Positions 32,575-44,979 are shown, numbered from the stretch's first letter. The stretch: DNA of 64,000 nt from Malania oleifera (GCF_029873635.1 NC_080425.1:44100402-44164401), one strand, 5' to 3'. The notes: generated from the letters alone by a model not told the origin. Numbers and translations are program-made.

Positions 32575-35500
32575 TGAATGAAGTAATTAATCTTGTATAT
32601 TTCAATGCATAATGATAAATGACTATACATTGCTTTTTATACATGTTCAGAAATGAACAATGATATATACACAGTAAATGTTGCAACCAAGACTCAAGGA
32701 GATAATTGAGGCTTGATTGGAGGAGTGATTGACAGCTTGATCGGAGGAGCAATGGTAGGTGTCGACACTGGAGGAGAGAGAGTAGGTGTTGACTTATCAT
32801 GCCCTCGCAAGATTGACTGGCCGTTAAGGACACCAATTGGTTCGATGGGTAAGAAAAGGTAATTGAGGCAGCGTTTTGGTAAGAGAGTCAGCTAGTTGAT
32901 CAGAAGTATGAACATGAGAAACACGTAGGCGACCTGTAGCAACTTGATCACGAACAAAGCGAAAGTCGATGGCGATGTGTTTCATACGAGAATGGAAGAC
33001 TGGATTGGCACATACATAGGTAGCACTCGTGTTGTCATAGTAAATGACCAGAGTAGGGGATACAGGTACACGCAGCTCTTGAAGGAGATTGATTACCCAA
33101 TTTACTTTTGTTGCAGTTGAGGCAATAGCTCGGTATTCGACCTCGGTGGAGGAGCGAGCGACATTCTTTTGCTTTTTAGAACTCCAAGAGATGGGATTGG
33201 CGCCAAGAAAAAGAATATAAGTAGAAGTTGAAGTCCGATCATTAGGATCACCAACCCAATTAGCATTGGCAAATGCATGAAGTTTTCGAGGGGAGTTTTT
33301 ACGAAGCATGATGCCATAGTCAAGGGTTCCAACTAGATAGCAGAACAAGCGTTTAATTGTTGATCAATGAAGGGTGGAAGGAGAGTGCATGAATTGAGAC
33401 AACTTGTTAATGGCAAAGAACACGTCAGGATGTGTCAAGGATAGGTATTGCAATGACCCAAGAGTTTGACGATACAAGGTAGCATAAGTTGCCATCCGAC
33501 AATGTGAGAGTTTCAGTTGTTGCAAGAGGGGTAGAAATAGGCTTGGCATCATTCATGTTCACTTGATGCAAGAGGTCTTGCATATATTTCCTTTGAGGTA
33601 GAAACAAACCATTAGAGGTAAAGTAAGCTTCAACCCCAAGAAAATATGAGAGATTACCAAGATCCTTAAGAGAGAATCGTTTGGAGAGAACAGTGATGAA
33701 GTCTGTCACATAAGCAGCGGAGGATCTAGTGACAATGATGTCATCCAAATAAACTAATAGATAAATAATTGTGTTGGAAGAGTGGAGCATAAACAATGAG
33801 GTATCTAATCGAGAGTTAGTGAAGCCTTCCGAGATAAGAAAATTGCGAAGTTCATGGTACCATGTGTGAGGGGCTTGTCGAAGCCCATATACGGCCTTGT
33901 GTAAGCAACAAACATGATTAAGAAGATTGGAGTTGGTGAAGCCAGGGGGCTGGTCCATGAAAACTACCTCAGATAAAGAGCCTTGCAAGAACGCATTATT
34001 CACATCTAGTTGGCGAAGAGACCAACCGTTAGTTACAGCAAAAGTAAGTAATAACCGAATAGTAGCAGGTTTGACAACCGAACTGTAGGTTTCAGGAAAA
34101 TCTATCTCAGGTCGTTGATGGAAACCTTTGGCCACTAAGCGAGCTTTATAACGAGCTATGGTCCCATCAGGATTCCTTTTAATTCTATAGACCCACTTAC
34201 ACTCCAATAACATTTTGTGTAGGAGTACGTGGAACAAGAGACCATGTGTGATTGGAGAGTTGAGCATTGTATTCCTCGCTTATGGCTTATCGCCATGGGA
34301 GGTGTTGCTGGGCCTGTTTGAAGGTGGAAGGTTCAATAGTGGATGGAGTGGTGGTTGTGTGAAGGTCAAAGATATGTTTTGGCTTTGTAATGTTATTACG
34401 TAGCCTAGATAAGGGTGAGGTTCTACTGGAATAGTAGATGAGGGAGAGGACATCGGAGATGAGATACTTACCTGGGAAGGATTGGATGCATCTGATAGTG
34501 GAGGTGTGGAGGAGGGTCCCGAGGATGAAATGGCTTGGTGTGGAGATTTAGTCTGGTAAGAAGAAGACTCACCATGTGAAGTAGTAGTAAGAGGAGGAGA
34601 TATAGACTCAACTTGAGGGATAGAGACGACATGCAAATGGAGGTGATTAGGAAAGAAGTAGGAATAGACTCTTGAGTTGATTTGGATAACCAGTTGGTGG
34701 AGGAAGGTAAGATGAAAGATGATGTGGTGTGAGAATTGTTATTCTGAAGGGGAAAAGTGTGTTCCAAAAACACGACATGTCTAGAGATGTAGATTTTATT
34801 GGTGGAGGGATCAAGACGCATATAGGCATGATGTGGAGTTGAGTATCCAACGAATATACAAGGACAGGACTGTGGTTGGAGTTTGTGAGAGGTGTAGGGT
34901 CGCAACCATGGGTAACATAGACAGCCAAATATTTTCAAGGATAAAAGAGATGAGAGAAAGGAGATTGGTGACGTGTTACTGGAGAGGACATTCAGTTGAT
35001 GAGGTAAACGGCGGCTTGAAATGCTAAGGACCAATATTGGAGTGGAATAAATGCATGATGTAGTAAGGCTAGTGCAGTTTTAACAACATGACGATGTTTA
35101 TGCTCAGCCGTGCCAACATGTTTTGGGGTATGAGGAGGAGATTTGAGATGATGAATACCAACCCGAGAGAGAAAATGTCCAAGACTAATGGTTTCACATC
35201 TTCCATCTGTATAAACTGTTTTAATCTTTGTAGAAAAATAATTTTCAACAAGAGATTTAAATCGTTCAAATATGGAAGTAACATCTAATTTTTTCTTGAT
35301 AGGATAAAGTCAAGTGTATTTGGTAAAAGTAATCCACAAAAATAACGTAATAGTGAAAATTATTTTCCAAAGGTCTAGAACAAGTTAATGACGAGACACC
35401 AAAGGGTAGTTTGTGACTTTTACTACGTAAGCATGCATTACAATAGTAAGACAAGAAACTGGACTTAGAGAAAGGTAGTTTATGAGAGGCAATGATTTGA

Positions 35501-37998
35501 TGAAGAATTTTGGAGGACGGATGACCAAGGCGACTATGCGGACTGATGGTTGGAAGGGGAGCGTCTGGACAAGGTTGTTGTGAGAGCCGAGTGTTGTGGT
35601 GAAGAGGTTGTTCTGCTAATTGAAGTAGGCCACTCATAGACGTTTCCTCTATTTCGGCCTCTCACCAAGGATGCCCTCGTGGTTAGATCCTTCACAAGAA
35701 AAGAATTCGGAAAAAATTCAATAGAGGTATTATTGTGAGAGCAAAATTGAGAGACAGAAAGAAGATTTTTCTTGATGTTATGTGCATACAAAACATTATT
35801 AAGTTTGAAAGTGAAATCACATGAGTTAAGAGTGGTAAATCCAATGAGTGATAGGAACGTTATTACCATTTCCAACCATGACATCATCATTGCCACTATT
35901 CTCATAGTGAATGGACATGTTATGCAAATCTGAGGTGATGTGATGAGATGCTCCGGAGTCCACTATCCAACCTGACTGATTACTTGGAGTTTCGTGAGTT
36001 GTGAAGTTGGCTTGCGGCCAGGTGATGGGTAAGGAACATGATCTGCATACTTTGGCAACGTGACCAAGCTTGTCACACAATTGATAGATGACCTGAGGTT
36101 GGTTCCATTGAAGTTAGGCTGCCAAGTTTGATTTGAGGAGTTTGACATGAGTCCTTGAGTTTGTAAACCGCTAGAAAAATTTTGGTTGCCACGGTTTCTA
36201 TAGGAATTCTGTTGAAGCTAATGGTTGTTGTTCCCTAAGTAGCCATTATTGTTTCCTCCAAATCGAGATTGTTTTTGAAAAGTATTGAAGGTGTCATTTC
36301 TGCCTTTCTTACTGTGTTGCTTTTGGGAATATTGGGCAGTGATGTGAGAGTCGGTCGAGTATAATCGGTCGAGTATAATTGTTTGAAGCTCGTTTCATAG
36401 TCCATAAGCTTTTCCACTAATTCTTCAAAGGAGATGAGTGATTCTCTTGCACGTAAGGCAGCTTTGAGTTCTTTGTAATCATTGGTGAGACCATTGAGTG
36501 CTTGGACCACTATTTCTCTATCACTCAAATTGTGCCCAATTATGGCAAGATCATCAATAATGGTTTTAACTGTTTGTATAAATTCAAAGATGCTCTTTCC
36601 TGCTTGACTAACCTTGGTGAGGGAATCAATTAGACTAACCATTCGAGTATTAGATTTGTTGGTATAGGTAGTTTTGAGTTTGCGCCACGCCTCCTCAGCA
36701 TTTTTGCATCGAGATACAAGTGGTCCTGTTGGTCCAGTGACAGCTGTTTGGATAGTAAGAAGTAATAGTCGATCTTGACGAATCCAAATTTTATACTTTG
36801 GATCATTAACTGGTAGGCATGGATGAGTTTTATCTACAAATTCCATGAGATTATACCCAAGAAGAAGATTTGTCATTTGGGAGTTCCACATTGAATAGTT
36901 TCCACCACTAGAAAGTTTGTGGGTAATAAGTGTGGATGTATTGATTGAGACAACATGAGAATTTTCTGGCGGATATAACTGTAGCTTTACTAGATGTAGC
37001 CATAATTAAACGATGGGTGAAGATAAATAAGCTAGTTGTACGAATATATAGGAGATCAGGGGTTGAAATTTCTTAAGAGAAAAATTGGAAAGGGGACAAA
37101 TGGATGGAAAAGTTCTATGATCGGAATGCAAAGCTCCCTATATATATATATATATATATATTTGTATATATAAAATTACGGAATGTAGGAATATGAGAAA
37201 AGAAGCTGCTGTATATTATTTTAAGGTGGAGACACTTTGAAAATGGGGAAGAGCTCACTTTAAAGTGAAGACACTGTTTGGGGTGAGATGCGAGCAACGG
37301 TGACCGGCGAGAGGAGAGAAGCGGGCGACCGGAGAGACCCGAGGACCGAGAGGATCTGCAGACTGCAGCGATGGTGTGCTGGTGCTCGGCTGCTGGAAGA
37401 GTAACTGGGGAGAACCTGAGGGCCAAGAGGATCTGCGGACTGCAGCGACGGCGTGCTGCGTGCAGTGGGCAGATCAGAGGGCAAGGGGTATGGTCGGCGC
37501 TGGAGCTGGAGTCGGAGTCGGAAGTGTTTCCTGTGACGGGCTGGAGGGAAAATGGGTTTTGGGGTTATCTTGAAGAGTCTCTGTTCCGAAGCTGGCTGGA
37601 GGGAAAAGGGGTTTTGGGGTTCGAAGGCCGGACAGATACAGCAAGATCCAAATAGGGTGAGAGGGGGACGAAGCAGGGAAGTTGAGCGGAGCTGTCTGTG
37701 TTGGGATAGAGAGAGGAGAGGCGCAGGTGGCTTGTCGATTTCACGAACCGACAGGCTCTGATACCATGAATGAAATAATTAATCTTGTATATTTCAATGC
37801 TTAATGATAAATGGTTATACATTGCTTCTTATACATGTTTAGAAATGAACAATGATATATACACGGTAAATGTTGAAACTAAGACTCAAGGGAGATAATT
37901 GAGGCTTGATTGGAGGAGCGATTGACAGCTTGACCGGAGTTGACCGGAAGAGCAATGGTAGGTGTTGACACCGGAGGAGAGAGGGTATTGACTTATCA
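32575..37998 (-). mobile_element. Copia-D: nearly full-length Ty1/copia element
   Basis: LTRs lie at 32575-32799 (225 bp) and 37767-37998 (232 bp). Both start tgaatgaa and end gacttatca. Perfect target duplication GCAGG at 32570-32574 and 37999-38003. The minus-strand primer site gctctgatacca (37755-37766) abuts the right LTR, so it is transcribed leftward. The purine tract gcgagggca (minus strand) borders the left LTR. At 5.4 kb with all domains in copia order it is structurally complete, but it carries stops and frameshifts. It sits between the convergent CASTOR-like and glyoxalase-like genes, about 545 bp beyond the stop of the latter. Confidence 0.93.
32824..37003 (-). pseudogene. Copia-D gag-pol remnant
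   Basis: Read leftward. Gag starts at 37003 (MATSSKATVISA) and changes frame before MWNSQMTNLLLGYN. Gag_2-type domain at 36235-36891. Zinc knuckle remnant CDKLGHVAKVC at about 36050-36077, then protease WIVDSGASHHI (about 35945-35980). GAG-pre-integrase and integrase at 35266-35637 (HSRLGHPSSKIL, FVDYF). KIFGCLCYPWLRPYTS and CIFVGYS at 34640-34930. A long intact RT frame at 33425-34267 (KARLVAKGFHQ, LDVNNAFLQGSLSE, YLLVYLDDIIVT). RNase H at 32824-33348 (YYDNTSATYV, MKHIAIDFRFV). RT and RNase H remain open for long stretches, implying moderate age. Confidence 0.88.
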
Positions 37999-38003
37999 GC
38001 AGG

Positions 38004-38543
38004 ATCTCATCTCCTTTGACATGCCAAGTAACTCAAACCCAAACCATTGGTTTCTGTTAATATAATTTTATTTGTGCTGACGAGCAGCCAGTTGTTTCCT
38101 TATTGTGCTGGCTCACAGCCCCTTCTGTTTGGCTCTATATCCTGGACCCCACTCTTCGGAATGCGGTGCTTAAATGCTAAATCACAAAGGAAGAAAGTAC
38201 GCCAGATACGCATGCGCACGTTGATGCAAATGAGCATTAGGTCTTTGCTCAAAAGTCCTAAGAAAAAAATAAATAAAATAAAAAAGAAAGAGGCCTCCTA
38301 AATTGGGTTGTAAAACGAAATACGAATGATGCTAATGCTTGCATTATATAATTATCATGGTGGAGCATACAACTTAAATAATGAAGCCAGACTGACATGC
38401 TTCAGCTACTAATTACTAGAACCTCCCTCGCTTTACGCACTGAACACCACAAAAACCTTAACAAAAACATAAAAAACAAAAAAGCAGAAAAAAACCATAA
38501 GACTTTCTGGACTTGCATCAAAGGATGTCTCTAGAAGTATCTT
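38004..38543. other. 3' flank of glyoxalase-like gene 1
   Basis: Non-coding, A-rich near 38260-38290 and 38450-38500. Probably includes the 3' UTR of the minus-strand gene ending at 38544. Confidence 0.5.
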
Positions 38544-39467
38544 TCAAATGGCGAGGTCCATCATGTCCATCACGAAGTTATCCATCATCAGAGCATCAAC
38601 TTCGCCTGAGCAATACTGGAGCATGGAGCTGCGCTTCCCTGGATGGAAGGACGATGGAATTGGCATTGTCTTATGGTTGGTTGTGCTGGGATTAGTAAGT
38701 TGCTTTTGAAGAGGGCATGCCGAAAGCGGAAGAACGGGTAGGTTCTGGCAATTGCAAATCTCAATCATGTAGCCATCCGGGTCATGGAAGAAAAGCTGAT
38801 CCACTGTAATCCCAGCTTCCTCTACTACTGCCGTCACGTACTCGATTCCTAATTGTCGCAGCTTGTCCATCAGAAGCTCCATGTCGGAGCATTGGAAGGA
38901 GATGTGGTTGTCCTTGGGATTAATCTTACCCTTCTTTGTAGGAACTTTGTCAGATTCTAATAAATGGATGCCAATCCCATAATTGAACAACCTGAGGAAT
39001 TCAACACCCAAATTATTAATTAGGATATGATATATCCATCTAGTACTGTGGAATATAATTCCAGGATTCTGGGCAGTTTTTAGTTAGAAATTTGGTTAAA
39101 ATAGATAACCACTTCACATGAAATGAGCTGATTACAAAGCTCGATATGGATATGTGATGTTAGAGAACCAATTCAAAAAGCAAGAAGGTTATTAATTGAT
39201 ATGAAGGCTAGGGAGCAGCGCAGGACATTGAAGAAAAAGAGAGAGAGAGATAGCAAATATACCAGGCTCCTTCAAATTTGAAGGAAGAAGGGCGTTTGAT
39301 GAGAACAAACCCCAGCACATCCTCGTAGAAGCGAACAGACCTGCTGACAGATTTGCAGACAAAGGAGACATGGTTCAATGACAGCAATGGCAGCTTAATA
39401 TTGGATGACCAGCTGCTGCTTCCCCCAGTACCCATCTCCTCCACACTGCTCACAATTTCTCTCCCCA

Positions 39468-39468
<1 letters not shown>
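38544..39468 (-). CDS. Glyoxalase I-like (VOC superfamily) protein, copy 1
   Basis: Two exons, 39263-39468 and 38544-38991, join across a TG|G Trp codon (GT donor at 39262-39261, CAG acceptor ending at 38992) to give 217 residues. The VOC fold spans about residues 28-152. It begins LSLNHVSFVCKSV, continues FYEDVLGFV and FEGAW, then NPKDNHISFQC and DQLFFHDPDGYMIEICNC. H33, H98 and E146 sit where the family's metal ligands lie. The tail 153-217 is variable and ends DNFVMDMMDLAI. It resembles plant GLYI4/GLYI7-type proteins (lactoylglutathione lyase family), many of which are atypical, so methylglyoxal detoxification is inferred only. The chosen ATG is the first after a (GA)n leader; Met12 is an alternative start. 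Intact and probably expressed. Confidence 0.88.

Positions 39469-39493
<25 letters not shown>
39469..39493 (-). repeat. (GA)n tract in 5' leader of glyoxalase-like gene 1
   Basis: A CT run on the plus strand reads as GA repeats directly before the ATG. Such GAGA tracts in plant leaders are known targets of BPC-type factors. Confidence 0.7.
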
Positions 39494-39498
<5 letters not shown>

Positions 39499-39533
39499 GC
39501 GTTTGTCCTGGTGAGACTGAACCGAAACCTCAA

Positions 39534-39543
39534 CTTATAAAGG
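39534..39543 (-). promoter_or_regulatory. TATA box, proximal promoter repeat of glyoxalase-like gene 1
   Basis: cctttataag on the minus strand, 66-75 bp upstream of the ATG. This fits a short leader of about 35-45 nt. Confidence 0.65.
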
Positions 39544-39627
39544 CTATAGGGAGTGGGTGACAGAAAGGAGTCAATCACTCTCTCTCTCTCTGGCGTTAGT
39601 CCTGGTGAGACTGAACCGAAACCTCAA

Positions 39628-39637
39628 CTTATAAAGG
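39628..39637 (-). promoter_or_regulatory. Second TATA box in duplicated promoter unit of gene 1
   Basis: The identical cctttataag lies 94 bp further upstream inside a tandem copy of the same core promoter sequence (ctggtgagactgaaccgaaa and the following bases). Confidence 0.6.
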
Positions 39638-39813
39638 CTATAGGGGGTGGGTGGGAGAAAGGAGTCAATTAATTTTATTGAGTAAACAGAACACGTGGGG
39701 AGAGAATATGGGTTGTTCTCGTTGAATCTCAGCCTTACAGCCTACGAACAGGAACGCGTTTGGGGATCCCTCACGCCGAACTCATTTCTCATCGCATATT
39801 TCCGCGTGATTCT

Positions 39814-40182
39814 TTTCTTTTTTTTTTTTTTTATCCGTAAAAGTAATTATATTCCTCAAAATAGTATGTACAAAGGCTTCACATCTAACACAATCATTCA
39901 TGAAAGGAAAACTCCTAAATACAATCTAGCCTAGGCATACCTAGGGGCAAACCAGCCAGTCAACCAATCTTATTACATTCCAGGAAAATGAATTTAGGTC
40001 AAAAGTATAGAACTCTCCATCTCAACTCCTCAGCTCATGGAGATATGGGATTTTTTCATTAACAGTTCTATATATGTGCATCTGAATATATTTTATAATA
40101 GCTTCAATCGGTGTGTCATTCCCTTTAAACTTTTTCACGTTTTTGAAATGTTAGATTCCATAGACAGTTGAGGCCAAACTTT
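39814..40182 (-). mobile_element. L1-type LINE 3' fragment at duplication junction
   Basis: Begins with a T run (poly(A) on the minus strand, about 39814-39832). Upstream of it the minus strand reads, with stops, like the degraded C-terminal part of a plant L1 polyprotein. The 369-bp piece lies exactly between the two duplicated segments and is absent after copy 2. Assignment to L1 is tentative. Confidence 0.5.
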
Positions 40183-40515
40183 TACCGGAGAGGACATTCG
40201 GTTGATGAGGTAAATGGCGGCTTGAAATGCTAAGGACCAATATTGGAGTGGAATAGATGCAAGATATAGTAAGGCTAATGCAATTTCAACAACATGATGA
40301 TGTTTATGCTCAGCCGTGCCAACATGTTTTGGGGTATGAGGAGGAGATTTGAGATGATGAATACCAACCTGAGAGAGAAAATGTCCGAGACTAATGGTTT
40401 CACTACTTCCATCTGTATAAACTGTTTTAATCTTTGTAGAAAAATAATTTTCAACAAGAGATTTAAATCGTTCAAATATGGAAGTAACATCTAATTTTTT
40501 CTTGATAGAATAAAG

Positions 40516-42194
40516 TCAAGTGTATTTGGTAAAGTAATCCACAAAAATAACGTAATAGTGAAAATTATTTTCCAAAGGTTTAGAACAAGTTAATGACGAG
40601 ACACCAAAGGGTAGTTTGTGACTTTTACTACATAAGCATGCATTACAATAGTAAGACAAGAAACTGGACTTAGAGAAAGGTAGTTTATGAGAGGCAATGA
40701 TTTGATGAAGAATTTTGGAGGACGGATGACCAAGGCGACTGTGCCAGAGACTGATGGTTGGAAGGGGAGGGTCTGGACAAGGTTGTTGTGAGAGCCGAGT
40801 GTTGTGGTGAAGAGGTTGTTCTTCTAATTGAAGTAGGCCACTCATAGACCTTTCCTCTATTTCGGCCTCGCACCAAGGATGCCCTCGTGGTTAGATCCTT
40901 CACAAGAAAAGAGTCAGGAAAAAATTCAATAGAGGTATTATTGTGAGAGCAGAATTGAGAGATAGAAAGAAGATTTTTCTTGATGTTATGTGCATACAAA
41001 ACATTATTGAGTTTGAAAGTGGAATCACATGAGTTAAGAGGGTAAATCCAATGAGTGATAGGAACGTTATTACCATTTCCAACCATGACATCATCATTGC
41101 CACTATACTCATAGTGAATGGACATGTTATGCAAATTTGAGGTGATGTGATGAGATGCCCCAGAGTCCACTATCCAACCTGACTGATTACTCAGAGTTTC
41201 ATGAGTTGTGAAGTTGGCTTGCGGCTAGGTGATGGGTAAGGAACGTGATCTGCATACTTTGGCAACGTGACCAAGCTTGTCACACAATTGATAGATGACC
41301 CGAGGTTGGTTCCCATTGAAGTTAGGCTACCAAGTCTGATTTAAGGAGTTTGACATGAGTCCTTAAGTTTGTAAATCGCTGGAAAAATTTTGGTTGCCAC
41401 AGTTTCTATAGGAATTCTGTTGGAGCTTATGGTTGTTGTTCCTTGAGTAGCCATTATTGTTCCTCCAAATCGAGATTGTTTTTGAAAAGTATTGAAGGTG
41501 TCATTTCTGCCTTTCTTACTGTGTTGCTTTTAGGAATATTGGTCAGTGATGTGAGTCGGTCGAGTATAATTGTTTGAAGCTCGTTTCATAGTCCATAAGC
41601 TTTTCCACTAATTCTTCAAAGGAGATGAGTGATTCTCTTGCACGAAAGGCAGCTTTGAGTTCTTTGTAATCATTGGTGAGACCATTGAGTGTGTGGACCA
41701 CTATTTCTCTATCACTCAAATTGTGCCCAATTATGGCAAGATCATTAATAATGGTTTTAACTGTTTGCATAAATTCAAAGATGCTCTTTCCTGCTTGACT
41801 AACCTTGGTGAGGGAATCAATTAGACTAACCATTCGAGTATTAGATTTGTTGGCATAGGTAGTTTTGAGTTTGCACCACGCTTCCTTAGCATTTTTGCAT
41901 CGAGATACAAGTGGTCTTGTTGGTCCAGTGACAGCTGTTTGGATAGCAAGAAGTAATAGTCGATCTTGACGAATCCAAATTTTATACTTTGGATCATTAA
42001 CTGGTAGGCATGGATGAGTTCCATCTATAAATCCCATAAAATTATATCCACGAAGAAGATTTGTCATTTGGGAGTTCCACATTGAATAGTTTCCGCAACT
42101 AAAAAGTTTGTGGGTAATAAGTGTGAATGTATTGATTGAGACAACATGAGAAATTTCTGGCAGATATAACTGTAGCTTTACTAGATGTAGCCAT
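40516..42194 (-). pseudogene. Duplicated copia-D gag / protease / integrase fragment
   Basis: Gag (MWNSQMTNLLRGYNFMGFID, 42082 leftward), protease (MDSGASHHITSNLHNMS) and GAG-pre-integrase (LWHSRLGHPSSKILHQII) are recognisable. No RT or RNase H remains. Non-functional. Confidence 0.85.
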
Positions 42195-42335
42195 AATTAA
42201 ACGATGGGTGAAGATAAGCTAGTTGGGCGAATATATAGGAGATCAGGGGTTGAAATTTCTTAAGAGAAAAATTGGAGAGGGGACAAATGGATGGAAAAGT
42301 TCTCGGAATGCAAAGCTCCCTATAAATATACAAAT

Positions 42336-42400
42336 ATATATATAAATATATATATATATATATGTATGTATAATATATATATATATATATATTTGTATAT
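42336..42400. repeat. (TA)n-rich microsatellite, expanded in copy 2
   Basis: Compound TA/TATG tract. The equivalent in copy 1 (37139-37161) is much shorter. Confidence 0.8.
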
Positions 42401-43843
42401 ATAAAATTATGGAATGTAGGAATATGAGAAAAGAAGCTGCTGTATATTATTTTAAGGTGGAGACACTTTGAAAATGGGGAAGAGCTCACTTTAAAGTGAA
42501 GACACTGTTTGGGGTGAGATGCGAGCAACGGTGACCGGCGAGAGGAGAGAAGCGGGCGACCGGAGAGACCCGAGGACCGAGAGGATCTGCAGACTGCAGC
42601 GATGGTGTGCTGGTGCTCGGCTGCTGGAAGAGTAACTGGGGAGAACCTGAGGGCCAAGAGGATCTGCGGACTGCAGCGACGGCGTGCTGCGTGCAGTGGG
42701 CAGATCAGAGGGCAAGGGGTATGGTCGGCGCTGGAGCTGGAGTCGGAGTCGGAAGTGTTTCTGTGACGGGCTGGAGGGAAAATGGGTTTTGGGGTTATCT
42801 TGAAGATTCTCTGTTCCGAAGCTGGCTGGAGGGAAAAGGGGTTTTGGGGTTCAAAGGCCAGACAGATACAGCAAGATCCAAATAGGGTGAGAGGGAGACG
42901 AAGCAGGGAAGTTGAGCGGAGCTGTCTGTGTTGGGATAGAGAGAGGAGAGGCGCAGGTGGCTTGTCGATTTCACGAACCGACAGGCTCTGATACCTGTTT
43001 AGAAATGAACAATGATATATACACAGTAATTATTTCACGAATGAAATAATTAATCTTGTATATTTCAATGCTTAATGATAAATGGTTATACATATCTTCT
43101 TATACATGTTTAGAAATGAACAATGATATATACACAGTAAATGTTGCAACTAAGACTCAAGGAGATAATTGAGGCTTGATTGGAGGAGCGATTGACAGCT
43201 TGACCGGAGGAGCAATGGGAGGTGTTGACACCGGAGGAGAGAGGGTATTGACTTATCAGCAGGATCTCATCTCCTTTGACATGCTAAGTAACTCAAACCC
43301 AAACCATTGGTTTCTGTTAATATAATTTTATTTGTGCTGACGAGCAGCCAGTTGTTTCCTTATTGTGCTGGCTCACAGCCCCTTCTGTTTGGCTCTATAT
43401 CCTGGACTCCAACTTTTCGGAATGCCGTGCTTAAATGCTAAATCACAAAGGAAGGAAGTACGCCAGATACGCATGTGCACGTTGATGCAAATGAGCTGTA
43501 GGTCTTTGCTCAAAAGTCCTAAGAAAAAAATAAATAAAATGAAAAATAAAGAGGCCTCCTATACTGGGTTGTAAAAAGAAATACGAATGTCCGCAGTATA
43601 CGTTCTAATTTTTGCACGCAAAAGGAGATGCTAATGCTTGCATTATATAATTATCATGATGGAGCATACAACTTAAATAATGAAGCCAGACTGACATGCT
43701 TCAGCTACTAATTTACTAGAACCTCCCTCGCTTTACACATTGAACACCACAAAAACCTTAACAAAAACATAAAAAAAAAAAAAGCAGAAAAAAACCATAA
43801 GACTTTCTGGACTTGCATCAAAGGATGTCTCTAGAAGTATCTT

Positions 43844-44816
43844 TCAAATGGCGAGGTCCATCATGTCCATCACGAAGTTATCCATCATCAGAGCATCAAC
43901 TTCGCCTGAGCAATATTTGAGCATGGAGCTGCGCTTCCCTGGATGGAAGGACGATGGAATTGGCGCTGTCTTATGGTTGGTTGTGCTGGGATTAGTGGGT
44001 TGCTTTTGAAGAGGGCATGACGAAAGCGGAAGAACGGGTAGGTTCTGGCAATTGCAAATCTCAATCATGTAGCCATCCGGGTCGTGGAAGAAAAGCTGAT
44101 CCACTGTAATCCCACCTTCCTCTACTACTGCCGTCACGTACTCGATTCCTAATTCTCGCAGCTTGTCCATCAGAAGCCCCATGTCGGAGCATTGGAAGGA
44201 GATGTGGTTGTCCTTGGGATTAATCTTACCCTTCTTTGTAGGAACTTTGTCAGATTCTAATAAATGGATGCCAATCCCATAATTGAACAACCTGAGGAAT
44301 TCAACGCCCAAATTATTAATTAGGATGTGATATATCATCTAGTACTGTGGAATATAATTCTAGGATTCTGGGCAGTTTTTAGTTAGAATTTTGGTTAAAA
44401 TAGATAACCACTACACATGAAATAAATTACTCGTAATTCTGCATGCTCTAGAATGCAAGAATGAGCTGATTACAAAGCTTGACAGCTTGATATGGATATG
44501 TGATGTTAGAGAACCAATTCAAAAAGCAAGACGGTTATTAATTGATATGAAGGCTAGGGAGCAGCGCAGGACATTGAAGAGAAAGAGAGAGAGAGAGATA
44601 GCAAATATACCAGGCTCCTTCAAATTTGAAGGAAGAAGGGCGTTTGATGAGAACAAACCCCAGCACATCCTCATAGAAGCGAACCGACCTGCTGACAGAT
44701 TTGCAGACAAAGGAGACATGGTTCAATGACAGCAATGGCAGCTTAATATTGGATGACCAGCAGCTGCTTCCCCCAGTACCCATCTCCTCCACACTGCTCA
44801 CAATTTCTCTCCCCAT
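43844..44816 (-). CDS. Glyoxalase I-like (VOC superfamily) protein, copy 2
   Basis: Tandem paralogue of the gene at 38544-39468 with the same structure. Exons 44611-44816 and 43844-44291 join across the same Trp codon and again encode 217 residues. Visible differences are few: S19 to C, E107 to G, Q115 to E, A128 to G, plus several changes in the variable tail. The candidate metal ligands H33, H98 and E146 and the NPKDNHISFQC and FFHDPDGYMIEICNC motifs are unchanged. The intact frame suggests both copies are functional or recently duplicated. The intron is longer than in copy 1, with an extra block near 44424-44460. Confidence 0.88.
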
Positions 44817-44875
44817 CTCTCTCTCTCTCTCTCTTCTCTGGCGTTAGTTCTGGTGAGACTGAACCGAAACCTCAA

Positions 44876-44885
44876 CTTATAAAGG
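44876..44885 (-). promoter_or_regulatory. TATA box, proximal promoter repeat of glyoxalase-like gene 2
   Basis: cctttataag on the minus strand, 60-69 bp upstream of the ATG at 44816. Confidence 0.65.
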
Positions 44886-44979
44886 CTATAGGGGGTGGGT
44901 GGGAGAAAGGAGTCAATTACTATCTCTCTCTCTCTCTCTCTCTGGCGCTAGTCCTGGTGAGACTGAACCGAAACCTCAA

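Larger units (their letters stand above)
34977..39813. repeat. Tandem segmental duplication, copy 1
   Basis: This segment matches 40183-45211 base for base over most of its length. It spans the integrase-to-5'-LTR half of copia-D, the copia target duplication, and the whole glyoxalase-like gene with its promoter. Homology begins near ggagaggacattc (34981 / 40187) and ends at cgtgattctt (39804-39813 / 45202-45211). A 50-odd-bp stretch present in copy 2 (about 45133-45186) is missing here. Confidence 0.9.
40183..43258 (-). mobile_element. Truncated duplicate of copia-D (5' half only)
   Basis: Contains the 5' LTR (about 43039-43258), gag start at 42194, gag at 41543-42082, protease at about 40900-41170 (DSGASHHI) and the integrase start at 40516-40845. 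It carries the same early gag frameshift as copia-D. The flank GCAGG (43259-43263) is retained, so this copy arose by duplication, not by a new insertion. Confidence 0.9.

Noticed and set aside
37260-37830. Several 65-94 codon frames in a GC-rich stretch, repeated at 42480-42990
   Set aside because: They are the leader between the copia-D 5' LTR and gag. Overlapping frames on both strands and no domain argue against a gene.
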